From: Paenibacillus sp. FSL R7-0345
GTDB lineage: Bacteria; Bacillota; Bacilli; Paenibacillales; Paenibacillaceae
Length of the DNA stretch: 64,000 nt
Reading direction: 5' to 3'
Assembly: GCF_038595055.1 (NCBI RefSeq)
Contig: NZ_CP152002.1
Span: forward strand, 4,508,501 to 4,572,500
Shown in pieces: positions 1-8,403 of this stretch. The notes under the pieces were generated by a model. The model was given only the letters and a program-made list of their open reading frames with translations. It had not been told where the DNA came from and searched no databases. The translations under genes and the position numbers were made by a program. Position 1 is the first letter of the stretch. Every line of letters begins with the position of its first letter.

Positions 1-1161
1 CAGTGTTCCGGACACGTTGGATACCATGTGCATCACATGGGAGTATTTCTCTATCTCCATAAAGGAGTCGCATTTCACTGTGCCGAACTTCGATACCCGG
101 CCCAGATCATTGCGGCCCAGGTCAACCAGCATCAGATGCTCCGCCCGTTCCTTTTCATCCTCCAGCAGCTCCTGGGCCAGCGCCCGGTCCTCCGCTTCAT
201 CTGCTCCCCTCGGCCTGGTTCCCGCGATTGGCCGGGTTGCCACCCGGCCGCCGTCCACCTTCACCAGCGCCTCCGGGGAAGTGCCGACGATAATCTCTTC
301 ATCCATCTTGAGATAATACATATATGGCGAAGGGTTCAGCGTACGCAGCATCCGGTACACATGCAGCGGGGATACCTCTGTCTCGATATGCAGCCGCTGC
401 GAAAGCACTACCTGAAAAATATCACCCGCCCGGATATACTCTTTGGCCTGTTCCACATTGGCAATGTATTGCTCTTTGGTCAGGTTGGAATGAATCTGCC
501 CCAGTCCGATATCTTCCGGGATACTGCGGCGGTTGACGTTTTCTTTGGGACCTTCCTTTTGCAGTTCTTCCGCGAAATCTTCCAGCTTGCGGTTCAGGAC
601 TTCATAGGCAGCGCGGATATCGGAGTCCGTGTCGCCGTCCTTGATATGCAGGTTGCCTATCAGCAGGATCTGCTGCTTCACATGATCGAATACAATGATG
701 CGGTCGCAGAACATAAACCGGATATCATCCGTTCCCAGATCATCAACCGCGTGCGGGGACAGCTTCTCGTAATATTGCAGCAGGTCGTATCCAAAGAATC
801 CGATCGCCCCGCCGGTAAAAGGAGGCATCCCGTCCAGCTTGGGGCTGCGGTAGGAGCGGAGCAGCGCTTTTAGCTCCTCAATCGGTTTGCCGGTGAGCCG
901 TCTCTGCTCCTCTCCCACTTTTACATGGATGACGTTCTTTTTTCCCGAAATGGTCAGAAACGGGTTACTGCCGATAAAAGAATACCGGGCCCATTGGATG
1001 CCGCCCTCTACACTTTCCAGCAGGAATGCATGCGATTCTTCGGCAAACCGCTGAAACAGCCGGATCGGTGTCTCCATATCAGCCAGCAGTCTTTTTACAA
1101 CAGGAATCAGGTTATACTCCCGCGACAGCTTTACCGCTTCTTCAATGCCAGGGTTCGTCAT
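1..1161 (-). CDS. trpE: Anthranilate synthase component I (partial, C-terminus outside window)
   Basis: This gene makes anthranilate from chorismate and glutamine-derived ammonia, the first committed step of tryptophan synthesis. 387 codons are readable from the ATG at 1161, and the frame is still open at base 1. The protein begins MTNPGIEEAVKLSREYN. The feedback motif LLES (residues 47-50) is followed by the RYSFIG block, and further on come PIAGTR and LVDLGRNDLGRV of the chorismate-binding domain. A strong Shine-Dalgarno (GGAGG) lies 8 bases before the ATG. It is the first trp gene after aroH and sits behind the TRAP attenuator at 1206-1446. The usual length is about 500 residues, so roughly a quarter is missing because of the window edge, not a mutation. 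The frame was read by eye on the minus strand. Confidence 0.95.
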   Translation of the reverse strand, partial: MTNPGIEEAVKLSREYNLIPVVKRLLADMETPIRLFQRFAEESHAFLLESVEGGIQWARYSFIGSNPFLTISGKKNVIHVKVGEEQRRLTGKPIEELKALLRSYRSPKLDGMPPFTGGAIGFFGYDLLQYYEKLSPHAVDDLGTDDIRFMFCDRIIVFDHVKQQILLIGNLHIKDGDTDSDIRAAYEVLNRKLEDFAEELQKEGPKENVNRRSIPEDIGLGQIHSNLTKEQYIANVEQAKEYIRAGDIFQVVLSQRLHIETEVSPLHVYRMLRTLNPSPYMYYLKMDEEIIVGTSPEALVKVDGGRVATRPIAGTRPRGADEAEDRALAQELLEDEKERAEHLMLVDLGRNDLGRVSKFGTVKCDSFMEIEKYSHVMHMVSNVSGTL

Positions 1162-1205
1162 TTGGGATACCTCCTTGGAATGGTTAAATATATAATCCGA
1201 AATAC

Positions 1206-1232
1206 AAAAAAACCTCTACCGGAGTAGAGGTT
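1206..1232 (-). terminator. trp operon attenuator terminator
   Basis: On the minus strand AACCTCTAC, a 4-base loop and GTAGAGGTT form a 9-bp stem followed directly by a run of U. It lies 45 bases upstream of trpE. Its 5' arm can instead pair with AGTAGAG inside the TRAP site (1429-1435), which makes it the terminator half of an attenuator. Confidence 0.85.
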
Positions 1233-1392
1233 GTGTAGGCAAGTATAAGAAAAAGCGCACTGGATCAGGCCTATTCTCCGCAATAAACATAATTGTCCAC
1301 TTAAGGATAGACGGGTAGCGCAAACACTACCGGAATATAATCCATACAGACATATGCAAATAAACGGAATGCCTCAGATGTAACATCCTGCA

Positions 1393-1446
1393 CTCATCTC
1401 AGCTATACTCAACTAGGCTCAAACTAAACTCTACTTCTCTCGGCTA
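1393..1446 (-). promoter_or_regulatory. TRAP-binding site in trp leader (11 NAG triplets)
   Basis: In the minus-strand transcript eleven NAG triplets occur with 5-base periodicity (one 6-base step). In order they are UAG, GAG, AAG, GAG, UAG, GAG, UAG, GAG, UAG, GAG, GAG. Their plus-strand positions start at 1444, 1439, 1434, 1429, 1424, 1418, 1413, 1408, 1403, 1398 and 1393. In B. subtilis the 11-subunit TRAP ring binds 11 (G/U)AG repeats of this type when tryptophan is abundant and so allows the terminator to form. The third triplet here is AAG, the only departure from GAG/UAG. The TRAP gene mtrB is at 11661-11909. Confidence 0.9.
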
Positions 1447-1451
1447 ACTAC

Positions 1452-1481
1452 ACTATACATGATGACGGTGTTCATTGACAA
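1452..1481 (-). promoter_or_regulatory. Candidate sigma-A promoter of the trp operon
   Basis: TTGTCA (1476-1481), an 18-base spacer and TATAGT (1452-1457) lie between aroH and the TRAP site. The expected start near 1445-1449 would put the first UAG triplet at the 5' end of the RNA, leaving no room for the 5' stem-loop found in B. subtilis. Read-through from aroH is also possible. Confidence 0.55.
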
Positions 1482-1499
1482 CCCGCAGCAGCAAATTAA

Positions 1500-1871
1500 T
1501 TACTTACTCTGTGAGAGATCAGGACGAAGCTTCTTCGCTTCATTGAGATAGACGTGGCGGATATCCCGCTGCGACTTGTCCGTATTGACCTGTACCATCA
1601 GGCGTATACACTTCGGCAGCCCGCCTTTGACAGGAATCTCCACGGAACACATGAGCGGTACCAGCTCCCAGCCTTCAATTTCACGGATTGCCCGTGCAGG
1701 GAATGTCGCATCCAGATCACCGGTCACAGTAATCCATACGCTGCAAATATCCTCGGCAATCACATCGTTACGCTCCACGATTTCCCGCAGCAGCACTACG
1801 GTTTCACGCAAAATTTCATTTTCCTCATTATTGACAACGGTTGTTGCACCGCGGATCCCCCGGTTTACCAT
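1500..1871 (-). CDS. aroH: Chorismate mutase, AroH type
   Basis: The protein converts chorismate to prephenate for phenylalanine and tyrosine synthesis. It has 123 residues, the usual size of the trimeric AroH family. It starts MVNRGIRGATTV, with the active-site Arg of the RGATT motif, and carries the family block PLMCSVEIPVKGGLP with the conserved Glu and the following CIRLMVQVN with the catalytic Arg. The start codon overlaps the end of aroB by 7 bases, so the two are co-transcribed and probably translationally coupled. The trp leader follows directly downstream. Confidence 0.95.
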   Translation of the reverse strand: MVNRGIRGATTVVNNEENEILRETVVLLREIVERNDVIAEDICSVWITVTGDLDATFPARAIREIEGWELVPLMCSVEIPVKGGLPKCIRLMVQVNTDKSQRDIRHVYLNEAKKLRPDLSQSK

Positions 1872-2968
1872 GGGCTCCCCTCCTTCTTAAGCTGTGCGAT
1901 AACTTCACGCACATCACTCTGCTGTATATCATTAATGATGCTCACAGCACCAATTGAATCCGGTATGATAAAGGTCATTTTACCTTCTTTGAACTTCTTG
2001 TCATGCATCATCGCTTCCATCAGCTCGTCTTCGCTGTACTCCGCCGGCAGTTTGACCGGCAGTGACAGCGCGGACAGCATGGATACGGTATCCTCATAAA
2101 TACCGCGGTCCTTGCCCAGCTTGGCCGCCAGCAGCGCCGAACCGGCCATGCCGATGGAAATCGCTTCTCCATGCAGGAACACACCATAGCCGCCTACTGC
2201 TTCAATGGCATGGCCGATTGTATGCCCCAGGTTAAGAATAGCCCGAAGGCCGTTCTCGCGCTCGTCTGTACCGACCACCCTGGCCTTAATCGCACATCCG
2301 CGTTCCAGCGCATAGCCCAGTGCTTCCACATCCAGAGCCAGCAGCTCTGAAGCATGCTCGCGGCACCAGTATGCAAATTCCTGATCAAGAATAAGGCCAT
2401 GCTTCACCACTTCAGCCAGCCCGGAAGACACCTCGCGGGGCGGAAGCGTACGCAGTGTATCAAGATCATACAGGACCATCGACGGCTGATAAAAGGCTCC
2501 GATCATGTTCTTGGCCAGCGGATGGTTAACGGCTACCTTGCCGCCTACGCTGCTATCATGAGCCAGGATAGTCGTCGGAATCTGGACGAATCCGATTCCC
2601 CGCATATAGGTAGCGGCAACATAACCAGCAAGATCGCCGACCACACCGCCGCCAAGCGCCAGAACCGCAGAGCTGCGGTCCAGCCCGGCCTGAATAGCCG
2701 TTGTAATGACTTGTTCGTATACTGCAAGCGACTTGGATGCCTCCCCGGACGGAATAACATGGCTAACCACGGTATATCCCTGTCCGCGCAGCGAGGCCTC
2801 GACCACGCCCAGATAACGCGGGGCTACCTCGCTGTCACTGACCACCAGCAGCGGGCTGCGCAGCGGATAACCCGCATCCTGACAGCGCGAACCGATTGTC
2901 TTCAGCAGTCCGCTGCCGATCAGGATCGGATAGGAGCGCTCGCCCAAATCCACCGTAATGCTGCGCAT
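1865..2968 (-). CDS. aroB: 3-dehydroquinate synthase
   Basis: AroB performs the second shikimate-pathway step, an NAD-dependent cyclisation of DAHP to 3-dehydroquinate. The chosen start is the ATG at 2968 (MRSITVDLGERSYPI), one base after the aroC stop. This gives 367 residues, the normal length; an in-frame extension into aroC has no support. The NAD-binding segment LALGGGVVGDLAGYVA and the metal-binding histidines in NLGHTIGHAIE and FLHGEAISIGM are visible. The gene lies in the order aroC-aroB-aroH as in B. subtilis. Confidence 0.97.
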   Translation of the reverse strand: MRSITVDLGERSYPILIGSGLLKTIGSRCQDAGYPLRSPLLVVSDSEVAPRYLGVVEASLRGQGYTVVSHVIPSGEASKSLAVYEQVITTAIQAGLDRSSAVLALGGGVVGDLAGYVAATYMRGIGFVQIPTTILAHDSSVGGKVAVNHPLAKNMIGAFYQPSMVLYDLDTLRTLPPREVSSGLAEVVKHGLILDQEFAYWCREHASELLALDVEALGYALERGCAIKARVVGTDERENGLRAILNLGHTIGHAIEAVGGYGVFLHGEAISIGMAGSALLAAKLGKDRGIYEDTVSMLSALSLPVKLPAEYSEDELMEAMMHDKKFKEGKMTFIIPDSIGAVSIINDIQQSDVREVIAQLKKEGSPW

Positions 2969-2969
2969 C

Positions 2970-4139
2970 TCAGTAGCTCTCCAGCTGAGCCAGATAATTG
3001 TTGTAATTGGCTCTAATCTCCTCAAGCGAATCCCCGCCGAACTTATCGAGGAATGCCTTGGCAAGCTCCCAGGCTACAACACTCTCCAGCACGACACAAG
3101 CTGCTGGAACTGCACAGGCATCGGAACGCTCCACCTGAGCCGTGAACGGCTCCTTCGTGTCAATGTCCACGCTCTGCAGCGGCTTGTACAGTGTCGGGAT
3201 CGGTTTCATGACGCCGCGCACGACAACCGGCATTCCGTTGGTCATGCCGCCTTCAAAGCCGCCCAGCCGGTTGCTGGCCCGGTAGTATCCGCGGGACGGA
3301 TCGTACATGATCTCATCATGCACCTGCGAGCCGCGCAGAACGCCTGCTTCAAAGCCGATGCCGATTTCCACGCCCTTGAACGCGTTAATTGACATAACCG
3401 CTCCGGCAATTGCCGCGTCCAGCTTGCGGTCATACTGCACATAGCTGCCGAGGCCGATAGGCAATCCCTCAACGACGCATTCCACAATCCCGCCGATGGA
3501 GTCGCCTTCCTCCTTGATCTTGTCTATGTATGCTTCCATCTTCTGCTCGGTCTCTTTATCTACGACTCTTACAGAAGATTCTTCCGTCTTGGCAATCAGC
3601 TCATCGATCGGCAGATCATTCGCCGGCGCTTCAATCTCGCCGATCCGGATAACCTGTCCGGCAATTTTCACACCGAATTCAGCCAGCAACTGTCGGGCTA
3701 CAGCCCCTACAGCTACTCTTGCAGCTGTCTCACGGGCACTGGAGCGCTCCAGCACATTGCGCAGATCGGTATGGTTATACTTAAGTCCGCCGTTAAGGTC
3801 CGCATGTCCCGGACGCGGGCGGTTCACACGCCGTTTCTCCTCATCACTGCCGGGAATCGGTTCGATGTTCATAATATTTTTCCAGTGTGTCCAGTCCTTG
3901 TTCTCGACTATAAGGGCGACCGGGGCACCTGTTGTATACCCGTGGCGTACTCCGCCGGCGATTTGTGCGGTATCCTTCTCGATCTGCATGCGGCGTCCGC
4001 GGCCGTAGCCCTTCTGTCTGCGGTGCAGCTGAAAATTAAGCTCTTCGAAATTAAGTGTCAAATTGCTGGGCAATCCCTCGATAATAGCTGTAAGCTGGGG
4101 GCCGTGCGTTTCCCCTGCTGTTAAGTAGCGTAAACTCAT
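2970..4139 (-). CDS. aroC: Chorismate synthase
   Basis: This enzyme (aroF in B. subtilis nomenclature) removes phosphate from EPSP to give chorismate, using reduced FMN. It has 389 residues. The diagnostic N-terminal signature MSLRYLTAGETHGP, the RRQKGYGRG(R)RM block and the RPRPGHADLNGGLKY and RSSARETAARVAVGA motifs are intact. Chorismate is the shared substrate of the neighbouring aroH, trpE and mqnA products, which explains the clustering. Confidence 0.98.
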   Translation of the reverse strand: MSLRYLTAGETHGPQLTAIIEGLPSNLTLNFEELNFQLHRRQKGYGRGRRMQIEKDTAQIAGGVRHGYTTGAPVALIVENKDWTHWKNIMNIEPIPGSDEEKRRVNRPRPGHADLNGGLKYNHTDLRNVLERSSARETAARVAVGAVARQLLAEFGVKIAGQVIRIGEIEAPANDLPIDELIAKTEESSVRVVDKETEQKMEAYIDKIKEEGDSIGGIVECVVEGLPIGLGSYVQYDRKLDAAIAGAVMSINAFKGVEIGIGFEAGVLRGSQVHDEIMYDPSRGYYRASNRLGGFEGGMTNGMPVVVRGVMKPIPTLYKPLQSVDIDTKEPFTAQVERSDACAVPAACVVLESVVAWELAKAFLDKFGGDSLEEIRANYNNYLAQLESY

Positions 4140-4274
4140 GACGCGTTCCCCTTTCGCACTTTTAAACTGTAAACCGCTAAAATATTAAAACTCTTGACTC
4201 ATTATAGTATAGCCTACACGCTTTGACAAGAAAGGATAGGCTCCTGAAGGCCGGAACCTTCCCATTACAAGAAC

Positions 4275-4310
4275 AGCGCCGCCCTACTCTTTCGAGCTCA
4301 GGGCGGCGCT
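4275..4310 (-). terminator. Stem-loop downstream of the 53-residue gene
   Basis: A perfect 11-bp GC-rich stem (AGCGCCGCCCT / AGGGCGGCGCT, 14-base loop) follows the small gene at 4339-4500. The U-tract is poor (GTTCTTGT), so termination may be incomplete. Confidence 0.6.
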
Positions 4311-4338
4311 GCGGCACACTACGGTTCAGAGCTTCCAA

Positions 4339-4500
4339 TCAGCTTCCGATCCTCTGCTGCGCCTCAGGTATGCTCTGCCTGCCTTCCTCCTGCCTGAGCA
4401 GGCTCTGCAGCTGCAGCTCTTCGACGCCAAGAATTTGTCCGCACTCGCGGACGGTCAGAAACCCGCGTCTGTACGCGGCAATGACCTTGCTTTTGTCCAT
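4339..4500 (-). CDS. Small hypothetical protein (53 aa)
   Basis: I do not recognise a named family. The ATG at 4500 (MDKSKVIAAYRRGFLTV) has AAAGG 9-12 bases upstream; a start 9 codons earlier has no ribosome site. The segment YRRGFLTVRECGQILGV looks like the turn region of a helix-turn-helix, and the C-terminus is Gln/Glu rich. It lies between cheR and aroC with a stem-loop behind it. Function is unknown, and expression rests only on the ORF, its ribosome site and the hairpin. Confidence 0.5.
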   Translation of the reverse strand: MDKSKVIAAYRRGFLTVRECGQILGVEELQLQSLLRQEEGRQSIPEAQQRIGS

Positions 4501-4610
4501 GTGGATTAACGACCTTTCGCTTAGCATACGTATCTACTTTTCAGTATCACTGAAAAGAGGATAAAGTATACCCGGCTCCTGGAAGAACGCCGGCTGGACG
4601 GGACCCGGCA

Positions 4611-5414
4611 TTATTTTTTGCGGTAGAAGAAGGTCTCTGTCGATTCAAATCCGAATTGTGCCGGAGTAAAAATCTGCTCCGTACTGCCCACAAACAAATA
4701 TCCGCCGGGGCGCAGACTGGCTGAAAATTTGTGATACAGCTTGTTCTTCGCTTCCTCTGTGAAGTAAATCATCACATTACGGCAGATAATCAGGTCAAAG
4801 CCGTCATCAAATTTGTCGAGCAGCAGATTCTGCTTGCGGAATTCAATGCTTTTCTTGAGGCCTTCATCGACTTTAAATACCGGACCTTCCGGCTTAAAAT
4901 AGCGGGCGGCGACATCCTTCGGCACATCCTTCAAGGAACGCTCCAGATAGAGGCCCTGCTTGGCCTTGGATAGCGCCCCGTCATCAATATCGGTGGCGAG
5001 GATACCCGTCTGGGTCAGCAGATTTTTGTCCGACAGAATCATAGCCAGTGTATACGGCTCCTCCCCTGTAGAACAGGCGGCACTCCACAGCTTCATCCGG
5101 CGGCCGGAACGCTGAAGCTCGGGCAGAATGACATCCCGCAGCACCTCCCAGCGGTTCGGATTGCGCCAGAATTCAGAGACGTTAATTGTCATCCGGTCCA
5201 GAAATTCATAGAATAGAGCCTTGTCCTTCATCATTGCGGCAAAAAAATCAGTAAAGGTATGATATCCGTTCTTCATCCGCAGCGTTGTGAGACGGCGCTT
5301 CATCTGTGCTTCCTTGTATTGGGCAAGGTCAATTCCGGTGCTTTGCTTCACGTTATGAATAAAGCCGGCATAATCCGGGTCTTGCACGGTTGTTGTTTCT
5401 TCACGGTCAGCCAT
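4611..5414 (-). CDS. cheR: Chemotaxis protein methyltransferase CheR
   Basis: CheR methylates glutamates of chemoreceptors using S-adenosylmethionine, balancing CheB/CheD in adaptation. The protein has 267 residues. An N-terminal helical domain with MKRRLTTLRMKNG precedes the SAM-binding domain, in which WSAACSTGEEPYTLAM is the diagnostic motif, followed by ATDID and DLIICRNVMIYF. The position between ndk and aroC is the same as in B. subtilis. A chemoreceptor gene in this window (36078-37328) is a plausible substrate. Confidence 0.96.
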   Translation of the reverse strand: MADREETTTVQDPDYAGFIHNVKQSTGIDLAQYKEAQMKRRLTTLRMKNGYHTFTDFFAAMMKDKALFYEFLDRMTINVSEFWRNPNRWEVLRDVILPELQRSGRRMKLWSAACSTGEEPYTLAMILSDKNLLTQTGILATDIDDGALSKAKQGLYLERSLKDVPKDVAARYFKPEGPVFKVDEGLKKSIEFRKQNLLLDKFDDGFDLIICRNVMIYFTEEAKNKLYHKFSASLRPGGYLFVGSTEQIFTPAQFGFESTETFFYRKK

Positions 5415-5440
5415 TATTTATCCCTGCCTCCTGCCCGGAT

Positions 5441-5884
5441 TTACATCCAGACTGCGATGTCTTTATTGTAGTCGGTCAATTCATCAGGAGCAAAGAAGTT
5501 GGCTATTTCCCGTGCTGCACTTTCCGGGGAGTCCGAACCATGAATCAGGTTAAGCGGAGTGTGGCTGGCAAAATCACCACGGATCGTTCCCGGGAGCGCT
5601 TCGCCCACTTTGGTTTTGCCGATCAGCAGACGGGACAGGGCGATTACATCATCGCCTTCCCAGACCATGGCGAACACTGGACCGGAAGTTATAAAGCCAA
5701 CAAGCTCAGGGAAAAAGTCCTTGCCTTCATGCTCTGCATAATGCTTCTTGGCCTGTTCTTCCGTAACCTTAATCAGCTTGGCAGCAACCAGTTTAAATCC
5801 CTTATCTTCCAGACGGGTTACAATACGTCCGATTAATCCGCGCTGTACACCATCAGGTTTGATCATCAGATACGTCTTTTCCAT
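5441..5884 (-). CDS. ndk: Nucleoside diphosphate kinase
   Basis: Ndk transfers the gamma phosphate of ATP to other nucleoside diphosphates through a phosphohistidine. The ATG at 5884 (MEKTYLMIKPDGVQRG) has GGAGAG upstream and gives 147 residues, the family norm; a start 5 codons earlier is less likely. The catalytic histidine is in NLIHGSDS. It lies in the conserved hepT-ndk-cheR order. Confidence 0.96.
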   Translation of the reverse strand: MEKTYLMIKPDGVQRGLIGRIVTRLEDKGFKLVAAKLIKVTEEQAKKHYAEHEGKDFFPELVGFITSGPVFAMVWEGDDVIALSRLLIGKTKVGEALPGTIRGDFASHTPLNLIHGSDSPESAAREIANFFAPDELTDYNKDIAVWM

Positions 5885-5972
5885 AAGGCCACTCTCCAAT
5901 TTCGCTTTTTATTTTCTGATATTATCAGAAAGCATGCCATCTGTGAACGCTTAATATTCGCCTGCCTGGCAA

Positions 5973-6941
5973 TTAGTAAGCACGTCCGGTCACAAAATAG
6001 GCAATATCGCGCAGATTGCGTCTGGTCTTGTTGCTTGGAAGCTGCTCCAGCGCGGCCAGCGCCTTGTCGATATAGCGGGACGCCAGCTCCTCTGCCCGGG
6101 TAATCCCGTCACCGGACAGAATCAGATCGATAGCCCGGCCGACTCCGGCCTGCTCATTACGGATCAGTGCAAGCTCGTCCAGCAGCGGTGAACGCAGCCG
6201 GCTGTCTTCCAGACTGTAAATGACCGGCAGCGTAATATTTCCCTGCCGCATATCACTGCCCGGAGGCTTGCCGATTTGCTTCTCTGTTCCGGACAGATCC
6301 AGCAGATCATCCCGGATCTGAAAGGCCATTCCGACGTTATATCCATAGTTGTAGAGCAGCCGGGCCGTTTCCGGCTCTGCGTCTGCAGCCAGCGCACCGA
6401 GTTCACAGCTGATGGCGATCAGCAGCGCTGTTTTGCGGCGGATCCTGCGCAGATAATGGCGTACGCTCTGCCCGCTGTTAAAGAAGTCGCGGATCTGCTC
6501 CATTTCACCGATCGACATCTCCACCATTGCCTTGGACAAAATGTGATGGATCCGCGGATTCGGGAGCTCCGAGGCAATTACCAGCGCTTTGGCATAAATA
6601 TAGTCACCGGTGTACATGGCGATCTTGTCGCCCCATTTGGCCTTGACGGTTGGCTCGCCGCGGCGCAGCTCGGCATCGTCGATTACATCATCGTGAACCA
6701 GCGAAGCACTGTGTATAAGCTCCAGCGGAATGGCCACTCGCTTCAGCTTCTCCAGATCATACTTCCCGAACTTGCCGCCCATCAGCACAAACACCGGACG
6801 CAGCCGCTTGCCGCCTGCTTTCAGCAGATGGAGCGAGGTCTCCTCCAGCAGCTCATCATCACCCTGGACACTGCGGTACAGCTCTTTCTCAATATGATCC
6901 ATGTCCTTACTCAGCATTCCGAAAATTTGCATTCGCTTCAT
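5973..6941 (-). CDS. hepT: Heptaprenyl diphosphate synthase component II
   Basis: This is the catalytic trans-prenyltransferase subunit that makes the C35 side chain of menaquinone-7 together with HepS. It has 322 residues. The first aspartate-rich motif is HDDVIDDAELRRG, the second is QIRDDLLDLSG, and GGKRLRP precedes them. Its ATG overlaps the mqnA stop as ATGA, showing translational coupling to the menaquinone cluster. hepS lies 3 kb upstream in the same transcription unit. Confidence 0.94.
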   Translation of the reverse strand: MKRMQIFGMLSKDMDHIEKELYRSVQGDDELLEETSLHLLKAGGKRLRPVFVLMGGKFGKYDLEKLKRVAIPLELIHSASLVHDDVIDDAELRRGEPTVKAKWGDKIAMYTGDYIYAKALVIASELPNPRIHHILSKAMVEMSIGEMEQIRDFFNSGQSVRHYLRRIRRKTALLIAISCELGALAADAEPETARLLYNYGYNVGMAFQIRDDLLDLSGTEKQIGKPPGSDMRQGNITLPVIYSLEDSRLRSPLLDELALIRNEQAGVGRAIDLILSGDGITRAEELASRYIDKALAALEQLPSNKTRRNLRDIAYFVTGRAY

Positions 6942-7798
6942 TCTTTCACCCGTGTCAGCAGATTACGGCTCCATAGCTCCATCTTCACTTCCTGCGGCAG
7001 CAGGCCCATTTCATAGGCATAGCGGAAATAGAGGTTCAGACCTTCCTGCTGCCTTTCCCCAAAGTCATAACATAAATTACTGAAATAGCCGCCCCAGTAT
7101 CCGGCAGTGCCGCCGACCCGCGAGCAGGCCTCCTGGATAATCGGCGCAGGATTGCGCACACCGCGCTGTTTGCTCTCCACAAAGGCTGCGGCAATCTCGG
7201 CAATAGCCTCCGGATTGTTACTCGCCGCTTCACGGTTAACTGCCCAGACGGCGAAGGTCATGCTGTGTCCCGTCCAGTCTTTCCAAACCTGCCCGAGGTC
7301 AGTAACCAGATAACCCTGATCCTGCCAGGCTGCCTTGATGGCATGGTCACCAATCAGGAGACAGGCATCCGCCTGGTCCATCATACTGTCCAGCTCAGGT
7401 TCAGCAGTAATGTATTCCGGTTTGCCGCCAATGGCCTTTTCCATCAGAATCTTCAGCAGATTTACCGAGGTGGCCGAGGTATTCGTGACGGCAATCCGGC
7501 CGTTGCCTATTTGCCCCGCCGGAACTCTTGAGAAGAGCAGGATGGACTTGACCGGCCCGTCTGCACTAACTGACAGATCCGGCAGCAGCAGCAGCCGGTC
7601 GCTTGCCTCCGCATACGCAAAGGAGGATAAGGCACCGACATGGATAGTTCCCCTGGACATCCCCTGATTAAGAATGGCAGGTACTTCACTCACCATCTCT
7701 GCCGGATGCTTAAGCGCAGAGGGGTTAAAATTGTGAAATACCGGCCATGAGTTGGTGTAGCTGATTTTACCGATTACCGTATGCTGCCGGCCCTTCAT
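6938..7798 (-). CDS. mqnA: Chorismate dehydratase-like protein, MqnA/MqnD family
   Basis: MqnA removes water from chorismate to give 3-enolpyruvylbenzoate, the entry step of the futalosine menaquinone pathway. The ATG at 7798 overlaps the ubiX stop (ATGA) and has a GGGGGGAAG ribosome site, giving 286 residues. The N-terminus VIGKISYTNSWPVF, the GALSSFAYA block and LLIGDHAIKA fit the periplasmic-binding-like fold of the family. MqnD, acting later, is a paralogue, so the exact step is inferred. It sits between ubiX and hepT, a place where B. subtilis has no such gene. Confidence 0.85.
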   Translation of the reverse strand: MKGRQHTVIGKISYTNSWPVFHNFNPSALKHPAEMVSEVPAILNQGMSRGTIHVGALSSFAYAEASDRLLLLPDLSVSADGPVKSILLFSRVPAGQIGNGRIAVTNTSATSVNLLKILMEKAIGGKPEYITAEPELDSMMDQADACLLIGDHAIKAAWQDQGYLVTDLGQVWKDWTGHSMTFAVWAVNREAASNNPEAIAEIAAAFVESKQRGVRNPAPIIQEACSRVGGTAGYWGGYFSNLCYDFGERQQEGLNLYFRYAYEMGLLPQEVKMELWSRNLLTRVKE

Positions 7799-8403
7799 TC
7801 TTCTTCCCCCCATCTGCGGAATAGGCTGTGTTCAATGCCAAAGCTGTCGAGTACCTTGCCGACCATGAAGTCGACCAGATCATCCATGCTGCGCGGGCCG
7901 AAATAAAAGGCCGGCATCGCCGGAATCAGCTTCACGCCAAGCCGGGACAGCTTCAGCATGTTCTCCAGATGAATGGCATGCAGCGGGGTTTCGCGCGGCA
8001 CCAGCACCAGAGGGCGCCCTTCCTTCAGCATGACATCAGCAGCCCGGGTCATCAGATTGTCCGAGCTCCCATGTGCTACAGCAGACAGGGTCCCCATTGA
8101 GCAAGGCATAATGATCATTCCCTCCGTACGGAAGGAGCCGCTGGCTATGGAAGCCCCGATATCTGCAACCGGGTGGTAAAGCAGAGAACCGGGATGCCCC
8201 TTGAACTGTTCGTTCAAAAAGCCTTCCCGGTCTGAGACGCCAAAACCCAGCTCTTCCTTGAATACCCGCCAGCCTGCATTGCTGACTACAAGATGAACGG
8301 TGTATCCCAGCGACAGCAGGGTTTCTGTCAGACGGATTCCATAAATTCCGCCGCTTGCACCGGTAATGCCAACTACGAAGTGTTTAGGTTTCGGTCCGGT
8401 CAT
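7795..8403 (-). CDS. ubiX: UbiX-type flavin prenyltransferase
   Basis: UbiX proteins prenylate FMN to make the cofactor of UbiD-type decarboxylases. The protein has 202 residues and begins with the FMN-binding FVVGITGASGGIYGIRL, followed by MIIMPCSMGTLSAVAHG and RPLVLVPRETPLHAIHLENM. The start overlaps the ubiA stop as ATGA. In futalosine-pathway organisms a UbiX/UbiD pair performs the late decarboxylation. No UbiD homologue is seen in this window, so it must be elsewhere if this role is right. Confidence 0.9.
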   Translation of the reverse strand: MTGPKPKHFVVGITGASGGIYGIRLTETLLSLGYTVHLVVSNAGWRVFKEELGFGVSDREGFLNEQFKGHPGSLLYHPVADIGASIASGSFRTEGMIIMPCSMGTLSAVAHGSSDNLMTRAADVMLKEGRPLVLVPRETPLHAIHLENMLKLSRLGVKLIPAMPAFYFGPRSMDDLVDFMVGKVLDSFGIEHSLFRRWGEEE

